The position numbers were made by a program, and so were the translations under genes. A model generated the notes under the pieces. That model did no database searches. It saw nothing but the letters and a program-made list of their open reading frames with translations, and was not told the DNA's origin. From Planctomycetaceae bacterium (GTDB lineage: Bacteria > Planctomycetota > Phycisphaerae > Phycisphaerales > SM1A02), in contig CANJIC010000102.1 in NCBI GenBank assembly GCA_947474205.1, positions 1-7,141 of the forward strand: a stretch of DNA of 7,141 nucleotides. The letters run 5' to 3'. Positions 1 to 7,141 of the stretch are shown in pieces. The first letter of the stretch is position 1, and every line of letters begins with the position of its first letter.

Positions 1-268
1 ACCAAAGGGTCAAGGCAAGGGCTACTTTGAGGATCGCTATGTCAGTTCGTTTATCGCGGGAGCGCCGTTTGAGAATCCGCGGATTGTGTGTTTGGTTGTG
101 CTTGATGATCCGGATAAATCTAAGGGACATTACGGCGGTTCGATCGCTGGTCCAGTGTGCCGCGATATGGTTGATGAAGTTTTAAACTACATGGGCGTTG
201 AGCCAGATCAGGGCGAAAAACAAGGCAAACTTGCGGTGCGTGAGCGCGGCGAACCCGATCGACATTGA
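1..268 (+). CDS. ftsI: Class B penicillin-binding protein (FtsI/PBP3-like), C-terminal end only
   Basis: This is the last 88 codons of a D,D-transpeptidase that cross-links peptidoglycan, probably at the division septum and in the periplasm, anchored by an N-terminal membrane helix outside this window. The frame is open from base 2 to the TGA at 266-268. Visible family features are YVSSFIAGAPFENPRIVCLV (the strand and loop following the KTG active-site motif in FtsI proteins), then a VVLDDP segment, YGGSIAGPV and a closing helix ending in NYMGVEPD. These are the usual last elements of the FtsI/SpoVD transpeptidase fold. The catalytic SxxK, SxN and KTG motifs must lie to the left; KTG would be only a few residues before base 1. 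After the fold comes a short charged tail of about 20 residues. The gene converges on sucB. SpoVD or another class B PBP cannot be excluded without the N-terminus; MrdA/PBP2 fits less well. Confidence 0.88.
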   Translation, partial: PKGQGKGYFEDRYVSSFIAGAPFENPRIVCLVVLDDPDKSKGHYGGSIAGPVCRDMVDEVLNYMGVEPDQGEKQGKLAVRERGEPDRH

Positions 269-350
269 GCATGCAATGTGCATTTGCAATTTGAATTGTC
301 GACTTTTAAATTGACAGACAGCGCCGCGCATTGTTCGTGTGCGTTGTGAC
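269..350. other. Intergenic region between convergent ftsI-like gene and sucB
   Basis: These 82 bases separate two stop codons that face each other, so a bidirectional terminator would be expected here. The only structures I find are weak. One is a 6-bp stem (325-330 with 338-343, one G-U pair, 7-base loop). The others are A/T-rich inverted repeats near 287-313 (CAATTT paired with AAATTG). Neither is followed by a clear T-run on either strand, so I do not call a rho-independent terminator. No ORF or RNA gene is evident. Confidence 0.5.
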
Positions 351-1619
351 TTACACGTCAAGCAACAAGCGCTCTGGGTTTTCAATGGCGTTCTTCATGT
401 CCACTAGAAAACCAACGGCTTCGGAACCGTCCACAATGCGGTGGTCGTAGCTCAGCGCCAGATACATCATTGGACGAATGGCAACGTGGCCGGGATTTCT
501 TGGATCCTCCACGGCGCGATTCTTAATGGCGTGCATGCCAAGAATTCCAGACTGCGGCGGATTCAGAATGGGCGTGCTCATCAGGCTGCCGTACACGCCG
601 CCGTTGGTGATGGTGAATGTGCCGCCGGTCATGTCATCGACGGTGAGTTTGTTGTCGCGCGCCTTCACCGCAAGTTCGCGAATGGTGCGCTCCACTTCGG
701 CAATTGAAAGACGATTGGCGTTGCGCAGAACTGGAACCATGAGTCCCTTGTCGGTGCCAACGGCCACGGAGACATCGATGTAGTCGTGGTACTCAACCTC
801 GTCGCCAATTATGAACGCGTTGAGGCGTGGATACTTTTCCAGCGCTCCCACCACAGCCTTCACGAAGAAACCCATGAAGCCCAAGCTTGTGCCGTGGCGC
901 TTTTCAAATGCTTCCTTGTGCTCGGCGCGCAGGCGCATGACTTGGCTCATGTCGGCCTCGTTGAAAGTGGTCAACATGGCGGCGGTATTTTTTGCAAACA
1001 CAAGTCGTTCAGCAATGCGCTGGCGCAATTTGGTCATGCGCTCGCGGCGCATTCCACGCGCGCCCGTTGCAAGTGGCGCCGACGTTTTTGCAGCACCCGT
1101 GTTTGGTGCGTTTACCGCCGCGGAATCGACTGTTTTTGCGGGCGCTGCCTGCGCATGTTCAACATCTGTTTTGGTGATGCGTCCACCAGGACCAGAGCCT
1201 TCAAGCGTGCCCAAATCAACGCCTTTGTCCACGGCCATTTTGCGCGCCACGCTGGTGACCTTTGGTTCAACAACGGCGGCGCTAGAAATTTCTTTGTGCG
1301 CGGACGCATTTTCTTTGGCGACTTGGATTGCCGCGGGTGATGCAGCGTTGCTTGGATTCTTGGCGCTTGCGCCAGCGGGACGCGTGGCCTTCTCGTCAAT
1401 GCGCGCCACAACGGCGCCAACTTTCAGATCATCGCCAGTTTGCGCGGCAACTTTGAGCACGCCGGAAGCCGTGGCCAAAATGTCCAGCGTGGCCTTGTCG
1501 CTTTCAATCTCAGTGATGACATCATCTTTTTCCACCCACTCGCCGTCGCCGCGCTTCCACGCGCCAAGACGAACTTCGGAAATACTTTCACCAGGACTTG
1601 GTATCACAATGTCAATCAT
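351..1619 (-). CDS. sucB: Dihydrolipoyl succinyltransferase, E2 component of 2-oxoglutarate dehydrogenase
   Basis: This is the E2o core enzyme. Its lipoyl arm takes the succinyl group from SucA-bound ThDP and transfers it to CoA, giving succinyl-CoA in the TCA cycle (cytoplasm). At 422 aa it has a normal length for the family. Domains in order: a biotinyl/lipoyl domain at about 2-75 with the lipoylated lysine in [11 protein letters not shown] (K42); an Ala/Pro/Ser-rich flexible linker at about 76-118; an E3/E1-binding domain at about 119-156 ([16 protein letters not shown] then [13 protein letters not shown]); a second Ala-rich linker to about 187; and the CoA acyltransferase domain at about 190-421. 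The last carries the active-site motif [16 protein letters not shown] (H393, D397) and [12 protein letters not shown]. One lipoyl domain and close pairing with sucA favour the 2-oxoglutarate over the pyruvate complex. The ATG start has a GGAG 8 bases upstream. The gene is 33 bases downstream of sucA and very probably cotranscribed. Its stop faces the ftsI-like gene. Confidence 0.96.
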   Translation of the reverse strand: MIDIVIPSPGESISEVRLGAWKRGDGEWVEKDDVITEIESDKATLDILATASGVLKVAAQTGDDLKVGAVVARIDEKATRPAGASAKNPSNAASPAAIQVAKENASAHKEISSAAVVEPKVTSVARKMAVDKGVDLGTLEGSGPGGRITKTDVEHAQAAPAKTVDSAAVNAPNTGAAKTSAPLATGARGMRRERMTKLRQRIAERLVFAKNTAAMLTTFNEADMSQVMRLRAEHKEAFEKRHGTSLGFMGFFVKAVVGALEKYPRLNAFIIGDEVEYHDYIDVSVAVGTDKGLMVPVLRNANRLSIAEVERTIRELAVKARDNKLTVDDMTGGTFTITNGGVYGSLMSTPILNPPQSGILGMHAIKNRAVEDPRNPGHVAIRPMMYLALSYDHRIVDGSEAVGFLVDMKNAIENPERLLLDV

Positions 1620-1627
1620 TCAAGTGG

Positions 1628-1631
1628 CTCC
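1628..1631 (-). promoter_or_regulatory. Ribosome binding site of sucB
   Basis: GGAG on the - strand lies 8 bases before the sucB ATG (1619-1617), inside the 33-base sucA-sucB spacer. It supports the chosen start and independent translation initiation of sucB on a shared sucAB message. Confidence 0.75.
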
Positions 1632-1652
1632 ATGCTTGGGTGTGTGAAATGG

Positions 1653-4559
1653 TCAGTGCTTTGTGCCGGCGGGGGATTTGTCGGTTGATTCTTTGTCGCT
1701 CTTGTCGTTTTTGGCGGCGCCATCGGCAAGTGGAATTGCGCCAACCGCTTCGGCAAGAATGGCTTCTTGTTGATGGCCGTGCATTTTCAAACTGCCAACC
1801 GCGGGACTGGCGCCGTCGGGGCGGCCAATATATTTCACGGGTCGATCCGCGAAGAGATCGATCATGCGGCCCTGCACAAATCGCCATGCGCCCATGTTGC
1901 GCGGCTCGTCTTGCACCCAAAACACATCGGCCTTGGAGTGCTGCTGCAAATGCTTTTGAATTTCGTCGGCGGGAAACGGATGCAATTGTTCAACGCGCAC
2001 AATGGCGATATTGGCGGACTTGCTCTTGGCGCGTTGCGCCACAAGTTCGTGGTAAATCTTGCCGCTGCAGAACAATAATTTCTGCGCGTTGCCCGCCGCT
2101 TCCGGCGCGGTGTCAGATATTGTTCGTTGCCACGCGCCCTTGGTGAATTCAACGGGCGCGCTTGAAGCCGCGGGTAAACGCAACATGCTTTTGGGCGTGA
2201 GCACAATGAGCGGTTTGCGAAACTTCACTTTCATTTGCCGACGCAACAAGTGGAACATTTGCGCCGTGGTGGATGGCTGGCACACCACCATATTGTTGAC
2301 GGCGCACAATTGCAGGAAGCGCTCCACGCGCGATGAACTGTGCTCTGGCCCCTGGCCTTCGTATCCGTGAGGCAACAGCAGCACCAAGCCGCTTGATCGC
2401 TGCCACTTTGTTTCCGCGCTGGCGATGAATTGATCAATGATGATTTGCGCGCCGTTGCAGAAGTCGCCAAATTGCGCCTCCCACAAAATCAACATGCGCG
2501 GATCAGTGAGCGAGTAGCCGTACTCGTATCCAACAACGGCTTGCTCAGTCAGCGGGGAATTGTGCACGCAGAATTTGGCTTGATTTGCGCCGATTTCATT
2601 CAATGCGATGTGCGGCGCGCCAGTGTCTTGGTCAAACACAACCGCGTGACGGTGGCTGAATGTTCCGCGCTCCACATCTTGACCAGTGAGTCGAATGGGA
2701 TGGCCCTCAAGCAGCAAAGTTCCGTAGGCCAGCAATTCCGCAAGGCCCCAATCCACGCCAACATCGCCGCCAAGCTTGCCGCGGATTTCTAAAAGTCGAG
2801 CGACATTTTTGTGAGTGGCAAAATCTTTGGGGACATTTGCAAGCGCGGCCGCAATTTCTTTTAGGCGGTTTTCTTTCACACCTGTTTCAATTGGCGTATC
2901 GGAATACGCCTCGGTCAATCCAGCCCAAATATGGTCGAACGGTTTCTTGCCAGGAACCACCGGCGTTTTCTTGGTGCGCGTTTGCGCCTCATCCATGCGC
3001 GCGAACAAATCGCTCTTGAGGTGTTCGACTTCATCGGCGGTGACCACACCTTCTTGTTGCAGACGGTTTGCGTAGTGAGTCATGGCCGTGACTTGCTTGC
3101 GCACCAACTTGTACATCAGCGGCTGCGTGAATGACGGCTCGTCGGTTTCATTGTGGCCATTCTTTCTGTAGCACCACATGTCAACCACAATGTCGGTGCC
3201 AAAAGATTGGCGCCATTCAATGGCAAGACGCGCGGCCCATGCGCAGGCTTCGGGGTCTTGGCCATTCACATGAAAGATGGGCGCGTTGGCCATTTTTGCA
3301 ATGTCGGTGCAGTAGCGGCCGCTGAATAAATCCTTTGAATCCGTGGTGAAACCCACTTGATTGTTAATGACCACATGAATGGATCCGCCCACGGTGAAAC
3401 CAGGCAGCAACATCATGTTGAAACATTCGGCCACAACGCCTTGGCCCGGAAGCGCGGCGTCGCCGTGAATAAGAATTGGAACAACACTGGTGCGGTGTTC
3501 GGTGTCGTTGGCAAGTCGTTGCTTGGCGCGGCAGCGACCCATGACCACGCTTGAAACAAATTCCAAGTGGCTTGGATTTGCGGCCAGCGTAATGTGAAGC
3601 GTTTGTCCACTGGTGGTCTTCACATCGCTTGAATAGCCCTGATGATATTTCACATCGCCGCCACCGGACAGAAAGTCCTCCGTCCAAGCTTCGTCAAACT
3701 CGGTGAAGATTTGGTCGAATCGTTTTTCCAAAATGTTGGCCAGCACATTCAGCCGGCCGCGGTGCGCCATGCCAAAAGAAAATTCGCGCACGCCAAGCGC
3801 GGGACCTTGATCAACGATTGCGTCAAGCAGTGGAATTAGACTTTCGCCACCTTCTAGGCCAAATCGCTTTTTGCCAATGAAACGCTTCTCTAGGAATGAT
3901 TCAAAACCCTCCGCCGCGACAAGTCGTTCCAGCAAGCGCTTGCGCACAGAAACATCAAATTGTGGCTGATTGCGCACGCTTTCCATGCGTTGCTGAAGCC
4001 AACGGCGTTGCTGTGGATTTTGTACATGTTGATACTCAACGCCCACGTGGCGGCAATATGTTTCTTCCAGAAGATTAATGATCTCGGTCAGTGAACTTGG
4101 ATTTGGAAGTGGCAGCGTTCCGGGATCAAACGAGGCGGCCAAATCATTGTCGGTCAAGCCGAATGATTCAAGCTGCAACTCTTCTGGAAATGGACGCTCC
4201 ACGCCAAGTGGATCAAGCGCCGCCGCCAAATGTCCAAGCGTGCGATAAGCGTCAATGAGGCCGGCGACTTTGCTTTGTGAGCCGTGGGTAATTCCAGTTG
4301 CGGCTGGAACAGCGGACACGGCGGAAGTCGCAGATGATTTTTCGTTGGTGATCGGCGCGGCATCAGCGGCGGGATTTGGCGAGCGCTCAAAGCCAAGTTC
4401 AAAGCCCTGGAAAAAACTGCGCCACTCTTGATTCACATTCGCGGGGTCGCGCTGCCAATCGGCATAGAGCGCCTCAAGCAACGCGGGGTCAAGACCATTG
4501 ACCGATGCGGCGGCGGAGTACGGTGACGGGGAAGGATTAGAAGAAGGGCTGTTGCTCAC
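1653..4559 (-). CDS. sucA: 2-oxoglutarate dehydrogenase E1 component (thiamine diphosphate-dependent)
   Basis: E1o decarboxylates 2-oxoglutarate with ThDP and Mg2+ and succinylates the lipoyl arm of SucB. I place the start at the GTG at 4559 (968 aa), because GGAG sits 9 bases before it. A TTG at 4574 would add five residues but has no comparable site. In GTG numbering, an N-terminal E2-binding segment (LDPALLEALYADWQRDP, about 23-39) is followed by a Ser/Pro/Ala linker to about 95. The E1 core has FGMAHRGRLN (His266), VKYHQGYSSD (His306), HITLAANPSHLEFV, the metal/ThDP signature GDAALPGQG (Asp367) with NNQVGFTT (~398-405), and RKNGHNETDEPSFTQP. The transketolase-like C-terminal half has LTGQDVERGTFSHRHA, WEAQFGDFCNGAQIIIDQF, LLLPHGYEGQGPEHSSSR and YIGRPDGASPAVGS. 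It is slightly longer than the 933-aa E. coli protein, partly from a Lys/Asp/Ser-rich tail of about 28 residues. All domains are uninterrupted. It lies first in a sucA-sucB pair. Confidence 0.96.
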   Translation of the reverse strand: MSNSPSSNPSPSPYSAAASVNGLDPALLEALYADWQRDPANVNQEWRSFFQGFELGFERSPNPAADAAPITNEKSSATSAVSAVPAATGITHGSQSKVAGLIDAYRTLGHLAAALDPLGVERPFPEELQLESFGLTDNDLAASFDPGTLPLPNPSSLTEIINLLEETYCRHVGVEYQHVQNPQQRRWLQQRMESVRNQPQFDVSVRKRLLERLVAAEGFESFLEKRFIGKKRFGLEGGESLIPLLDAIVDQGPALGVREFSFGMAHRGRLNVLANILEKRFDQIFTEFDEAWTEDFLSGGGDVKYHQGYSSDVKTTSGQTLHITLAANPSHLEFVSSVVMGRCRAKQRLANDTEHRTSVVPILIHGDAALPGQGVVAECFNMMLLPGFTVGGSIHVVINNQVGFTTDSKDLFSGRYCTDIAKMANAPIFHVNGQDPEACAWAARLAIEWRQSFGTDIVVDMWCYRKNGHNETDEPSFTQPLMYKLVRKQVTAMTHYANRLQQEGVVTADEVEHLKSDLFARMDEAQTRTKKTPVVPGKKPFDHIWAGLTEAYSDTPIETGVKENRLKEIAAALANVPKDFATHKNVARLLEIRGKLGGDVGVDWGLAELLAYGTLLLEGHPIRLTGQDVERGTFSHRHAVVFDQDTGAPHIALNEIGANQAKFCVHNSPLTEQAVVGYEYGYSLTDPRMLILWEAQFGDFCNGAQIIIDQFIASAETKWQRSSGLVLLLPHGYEGQGPEHSSSRVERFLQLCAVNNMVVCQPSTTAQMFHLLRRQMKVKFRKPLIVLTPKSMLRLPAASSAPVEFTKGAWQRTISDTAPEAAGNAQKLLFCSGKIYHELVAQRAKSKSANIAIVRVEQLHPFPADEIQKHLQQHSKADVFWVQDEPRNMGAWRFVQGRMIDLFADRPVKYIGRPDGASPAVGSLKMHGHQQEAILAEAVGAIPLADGAAKNDKSDKESTDKSPAGTKH

Positions 4560-4703
4560 TGAAGAATGCTCCAAATGTCGCTTTCAAAGATAGTGCTTTT
4601 ATGGCGCGGCAAACGTATGAAAAACGGATTGACAGAGTGCCTGTGAAACAGAGCCATATTAGCGATATTTGCCCTTGAAAGCGAGCGGAAGTGCCGTTTA
4701 TGT
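4560..4703 (-). other. Intergenic region between priA and sucA; probable sucAB leader
   Basis: About 144 bases separate the priA stop from the preferred sucA start. On the - strand it includes A/T-rich patches (AAATATCGCTAATATGG around 4656-4670, and CATAAAAG near 4600) that could be parts of a promoter. I find no pair of -35 and -10 hexamers with good match and spacing. ACAGAG occurs twice 16 bases apart on the + strand (4632-4637 and 4648-4653), and a tiny CTGT-GAA-ACAG hairpin lies at 4641-4651. No T-run terminator follows priA. The spacing makes a separate promoter for sucAB plausible but unproven. Confidence 0.4.
4569..4572 (-). promoter_or_regulatory. Ribosome binding site deciding the sucA start
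   Basis: GGAG on the - strand lies 9 bases upstream of the in-frame GTG at 4559-4557. It overlaps the TTG at 4574-4572, so it cannot serve that earlier codon. The same core and nearly the same spacing occur before sucB. This is why the GTG is preferred as the sucA start. Confidence 0.65.
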
Positions 4704-7121
4704 TTAGAGCAACGCGACGGGATCAATATCAACCGCGCACACTTCGCCACTTGGAAAGATGGACCGATTGCGCGCCGCCGCCATAAGGCGCTGCAAGGCA
4801 CTGGCGTCCGTGGCCAAGATTTCAAGTTGAATGCGAAAGCGATCGGCGATGCGCGCGATGGGACACGGCAGCGGTCCGCGAAAGTGCGCGCCCGTTGCTT
4901 CTGGCAAACGCTCAAGCGCGCGGCGAATTTCTGAAACAATGTTTTGCGCAGTTGCAAGAGTTTCATGTTTCACAACAATGCGCGCCATGCGCCGGTACGG
5001 TGGCAAGTCGAATTGTTTGCGCGAGGCAAGTTCTTGTTTTGCAAACTCCTCAAATTGGTGCGCGGCCGCTAAGCGAATGGGAAGCGCGTCGGGTTGAAAA
5101 GTTTGCACAATGGCTTGCGCGGTGCCGGCGCCACGGCCGCAACGGCCCGCGACTTGGCTGACAAGTTGAAAGGTTCGCTCCGCCGCGCGGAAGTCTGGCA
5201 AGTTGATCGCGGTGTCGGCGTTGACCACGCCAACCAGCCGAACATTGGGATAATCAAGGCCTTTTGCGATGATTTGCGTGCCAACCAACACTTTCGCCTC
5301 ACCCGAGGCAAAGCGTGCGAGCGCTTGATAAATGTCTTGGCTGTTCTGCATGGTGTCGCCGTCCACGCGCAGCACCGCGCCGGCTTTTGCAAGTGCTGGA
5401 TGCACATGCGCCAATTCCTCCTCCACGCGTTGCGTTCCCAAACCAAACACGGTCACTCCCATTTTGCATGAAGGACAAGTTTGTGGAAGAAGTTGCTCGG
5501 TTAAACAATGATGGCAACGGACAAAGCGCGAGCGCGGGCCGGTGTGGCAAATCATTCCAGTATCACAATGTTGGCAGCGCATCATCCAGCCGCAACGTGC
5601 GGCGCAGGAAATCCAATTGGCGTAACCGCGGCGGTTGAGAAGCATGAGCGCTTGCCCGCCATTCTCAATGACGTACGCCAAACGATCCGCCAGGCGCGCG
5701 CCAAGCAAGTGCACGCGCTTGTCGCGAAAGTGCTTCATATCTTCGGAAAAATCAATGATTTCCACAGTGGGCGTGACCAAGCCAGGCGCGCGCTCTGGCA
5801 AGCGATGCAGCGTGCTGATGCCGCGCTCGGTGGCGTTGAACCAACTTTCCAAACTGGGCGTGGCGCTTCCAAGCACCACTGGACACTCCGCCATTTGCGC
5901 GCGGCGAATGGCGACATCGCGTCCGTGATAGCGCGGCGCTTGATCTTGTTTGTATCCAGAAGAATCATGCTCCTCGTCGACCATGATTAAACCAAGTGCG
6001 CCGTCTGGCACTGGCGCGAAGATGGCGCTGCGTGCACCGACAATTATTTTTGCTTCGCCGCGCGCCACCATGGTCCACTGTTGATTGCGCTGCGCTGCGG
6101 TCAAGCCCGAATGCAAAATAGCCACGCGGTCATTTGGAAACCGCCGCAACACGCGCGCCGTAGTTTGCGGCGTGAGTGAAATTTCTGGAACCAACAAAAT
6201 GGCGGTTTTGCCCGCGTTTCTGCACAATTCTATCAGTTGCAAATACACTTCCGTTTTTCCACTGCCTGTGACGCCAAACAAAAGATGCTGCGAAAAACCC
6301 GCGGTACTTGTGGCGTGAATGGAATTCACCGCCGCGCTTTGCGACGCGGTGAGAGCGGGGCGGTCCTTTGAAAAATCACGCGGCGCATTCTCTGGCGTCA
6401 GCGAGCCAGCTTCCACGCTGGAGCGTTTCACCGCGCTGACAAACCCAACCTTCATGAGCGCCGTCAACGGAGCACGCGTTGCCACCGCGGCCTTCTTTAA
6501 AAGTTCACGCGACTCAATCGGAAGAAGTTCTGGCGGTGTGTCGCGCAACACTTGTAAAATTCGTTTGTGCGCAACTGAAAGACGAATTGGTTTTGGTGCC
6601 GTTCCAATTTTTCCAGCCTCATCGCCCCGGGTCGCAAGCGCATCCACATTTGTATTCTTCTTTGCACCACGCGGTGTTGCCAACGCCGACGCGCTTAAAG
6701 CCTGCGCGCCCAAATCGGTTTGATCAATCCATGTGGATTCAACGCGGCCAATGGCTTTTTTAACCGCAGCTGGTAGCGCGCCCGCCAGCGCCACGCCAAG
6801 CGGACAGCAGTAATACACGCTCATCCAGCGGGCTAATTCAACAATTTGCGCGGGCAACGGGTCGGTGTCTTCTATTGAAAGAATGGACTTCATGCGCTCC
6901 GGCGCAATGGAAGCGGCTTGCTCTGGCGGAATTTCTTTCACCACCCAACCGAATGTGCTGGAGTCACCACGACCAAGCGGAACTTTCACGCGATGACCAA
7001 CGCCCACGCGCAAGAGCGACTGCGGCACGCCGTAGGTCAAGCCGTCGGGATAGCGATCCACGCCGCGCTCCACGGCCACAAGAATGTGTTTGCAAATAGG
7101 TTCGTCGTACAGGCCGCGCAT
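4704..7121 (-). CDS. priA: Primosomal protein N', replication restart DNA helicase PriA
   Basis: PriA recognises stalled or collapsed replication forks and D-loops, unwinds DNA 3'-to-5' with ATP, and starts reloading of the replicative helicase. The frame gives 805 aa from ATG 7121 (E. coli 732). Domains: N-terminal 3'-DNA-binding domain at about 12-115 (ILVAVERGVDRYPDGLTYGV, VKVPLGRG); a variable linker at about 124-180; a winged-helix region to about 235; a helicase core with Walker A GVTGSGKT (K289), VPEISLTPQT, VDEEH (DEEH box 382-385) and GSATPS (418-423); and a zinc-binding insert with eight cysteines (C506, C510, C516, C519, C536, C539, C549, C552). Motifs V and VI follow as GTQIIAKGLDYPNV and QVAGRCGRG, then LPPYRRMARIVV and the C-terminal domain ending VDIDPVALL. 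The frame stays open upstream of the ATG to the window edge and no clear Shine-Dalgarno precedes it, so the true start could lie outside. It is upstream of and codirectional with sucAB, with no functional link. Confidence 0.95.
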   Translation of the reverse strand: MRGLYDEPICKHILVAVERGVDRYPDGLTYGVPQSLLRVGVGHRVKVPLGRGDSSTFGWVVKEIPPEQAASIAPERMKSILSIEDTDPLPAQIVELARWMSVYYCCPLGVALAGALPAAVKKAIGRVESTWIDQTDLGAQALSASALATPRGAKKNTNVDALATRGDEAGKIGTAPKPIRLSVAHKRILQVLRDTPPELLPIESRELLKKAAVATRAPLTALMKVGFVSAVKRSSVEAGSLTPENAPRDFSKDRPALTASQSAAVNSIHATSTAGFSQHLLFGVTGSGKTEVYLQLIELCRNAGKTAILLVPEISLTPQTTARVLRRFPNDRVAILHSGLTAAQRNQQWTMVARGEAKIIVGARSAIFAPVPDGALGLIMVDEEHDSSGYKQDQAPRYHGRDVAIRRAQMAECPVVLGSATPSLESWFNATERGISTLHRLPERAPGLVTPTVEIIDFSEDMKHFRDKRVHLLGARLADRLAYVIENGGQALMLLNRRGYANWISCAARCGWMMRCQHCDTGMICHTGPRSRFVRCHHCLTEQLLPQTCPSCKMGVTVFGLGTQRVEEELAHVHPALAKAGAVLRVDGDTMQNSQDIYQALARFASGEAKVLVGTQIIAKGLDYPNVRLVGVVNADTAINLPDFRAAERTFQLVSQVAGRCGRGAGTAQAIVQTFQPDALPIRLAAAHQFEEFAKQELASRKQFDLPPYRRMARIVVKHETLATAQNIVSEIRRALERLPEATGAHFRGPLPCPIARIADRFRIQLEILATDASALQRLMAAARNRSIFPSGEVCAVDIDPVALL

Positions 7122-7141
7122 GCTGCGCCGCTTACGCCGTG

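Noticed and set aside
325..343. Hairpin as an intrinsic terminator for ftsI or sucB
   Set aside because: The stem is only 6 bp with a G-U pair, and no T-run follows on either strand.
811..1647. Long + strand open frame of 278 codons opposite sucB
   Set aside because: It lies entirely antisense to the clearly recognisable sucB, resembles no family I know, and such frames are common opposite coding sequence of high GC. Treated as a shadow.
1598..2146. Open + strand frame of 182 codons across the sucA 3' end and sucB start
   Set aside because: Composition is Arg/Cys/Trp-rich as expected of a shadow frame, and it is antisense to conserved sucA codons.
4629..4660. TTGACA on the + strand (4629-4634) with CATATT downstream, as a possible promoter
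   Set aside because: Spacing is about 20 bases, longer than the usual 16-18, and it would read antisense into priA. Probably chance.
4556..4966. - strand frame of 136 codons spanning the priA 3' end and the priA-sucA gap
   Set aside because: Overlaps conserved C-terminal priA sequence in another frame and has no family features.
5508..5990. Open + strand frame of 160 codons inside priA
   Set aside because: Antisense to the conserved helicase core of PriA, with no recognisable domain or ribosome binding site.
1..7141. Search for a novel system: CRISPR-like repeats, retron/ncRNA-like structure, transposon ends, toxin-antitoxin pairs, tRNA genes
   Set aside because: Nothing supports any of these. 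Nearly all the sequence is accounted for by four conserved housekeeping genes with intact frames.

Overview
The window holds four ordinary housekeeping genes and no mobile element, CRISPR array, RNA gene or unfamiliar system that I can see. From left to right they are: the 3' end of a class B penicillin-binding protein gene (ftsI-like, + strand, cut by the left edge); sucB and sucA for the 2-oxoglutarate dehydrogenase complex (both - strand); and priA for the replication-restart helicase (- strand, reaching almost to the right edge). All reading frames are intact, and no stretch longer than about 145 bases lacks a gene.

Layout: the ftsI-like gene runs toward sucB, and the two stop codons are separated by 82 bases with no clear terminator. 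On the - strand the order of transcription is priA, sucA, sucB. sucA and sucB are 33 bases apart and sucB has its own good Shine-Dalgarno sequence, so they are probably one operon. E1o (SucA) and E2o (SucB) together convert 2-oxoglutarate to succinyl-CoA in the TCA cycle. The E3 subunit (lpd) and sucCD are not in view. About 144 bases separate priA from sucA, enough for a separate sucAB promoter, although no convincing one is visible. priA (replication restart) and ftsI (septal peptidoglycan cross-linking) have no direct functional link to sucAB.

Organism: a Gram-negative-type aerobic bacterium of moderately high GC. Details of PriA (a C-x3-C first zinc knuckle, AKGLDYPNV, QVAGRCGRG) resemble, from memory, planctomycete and especially Phycisphaerae-like proteins. 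This placement is a low-confidence inference that a protein search would settle. The observations in Part 2 are modest: start-site choices, lineage-like motif variants, terminal extensions and gene order.
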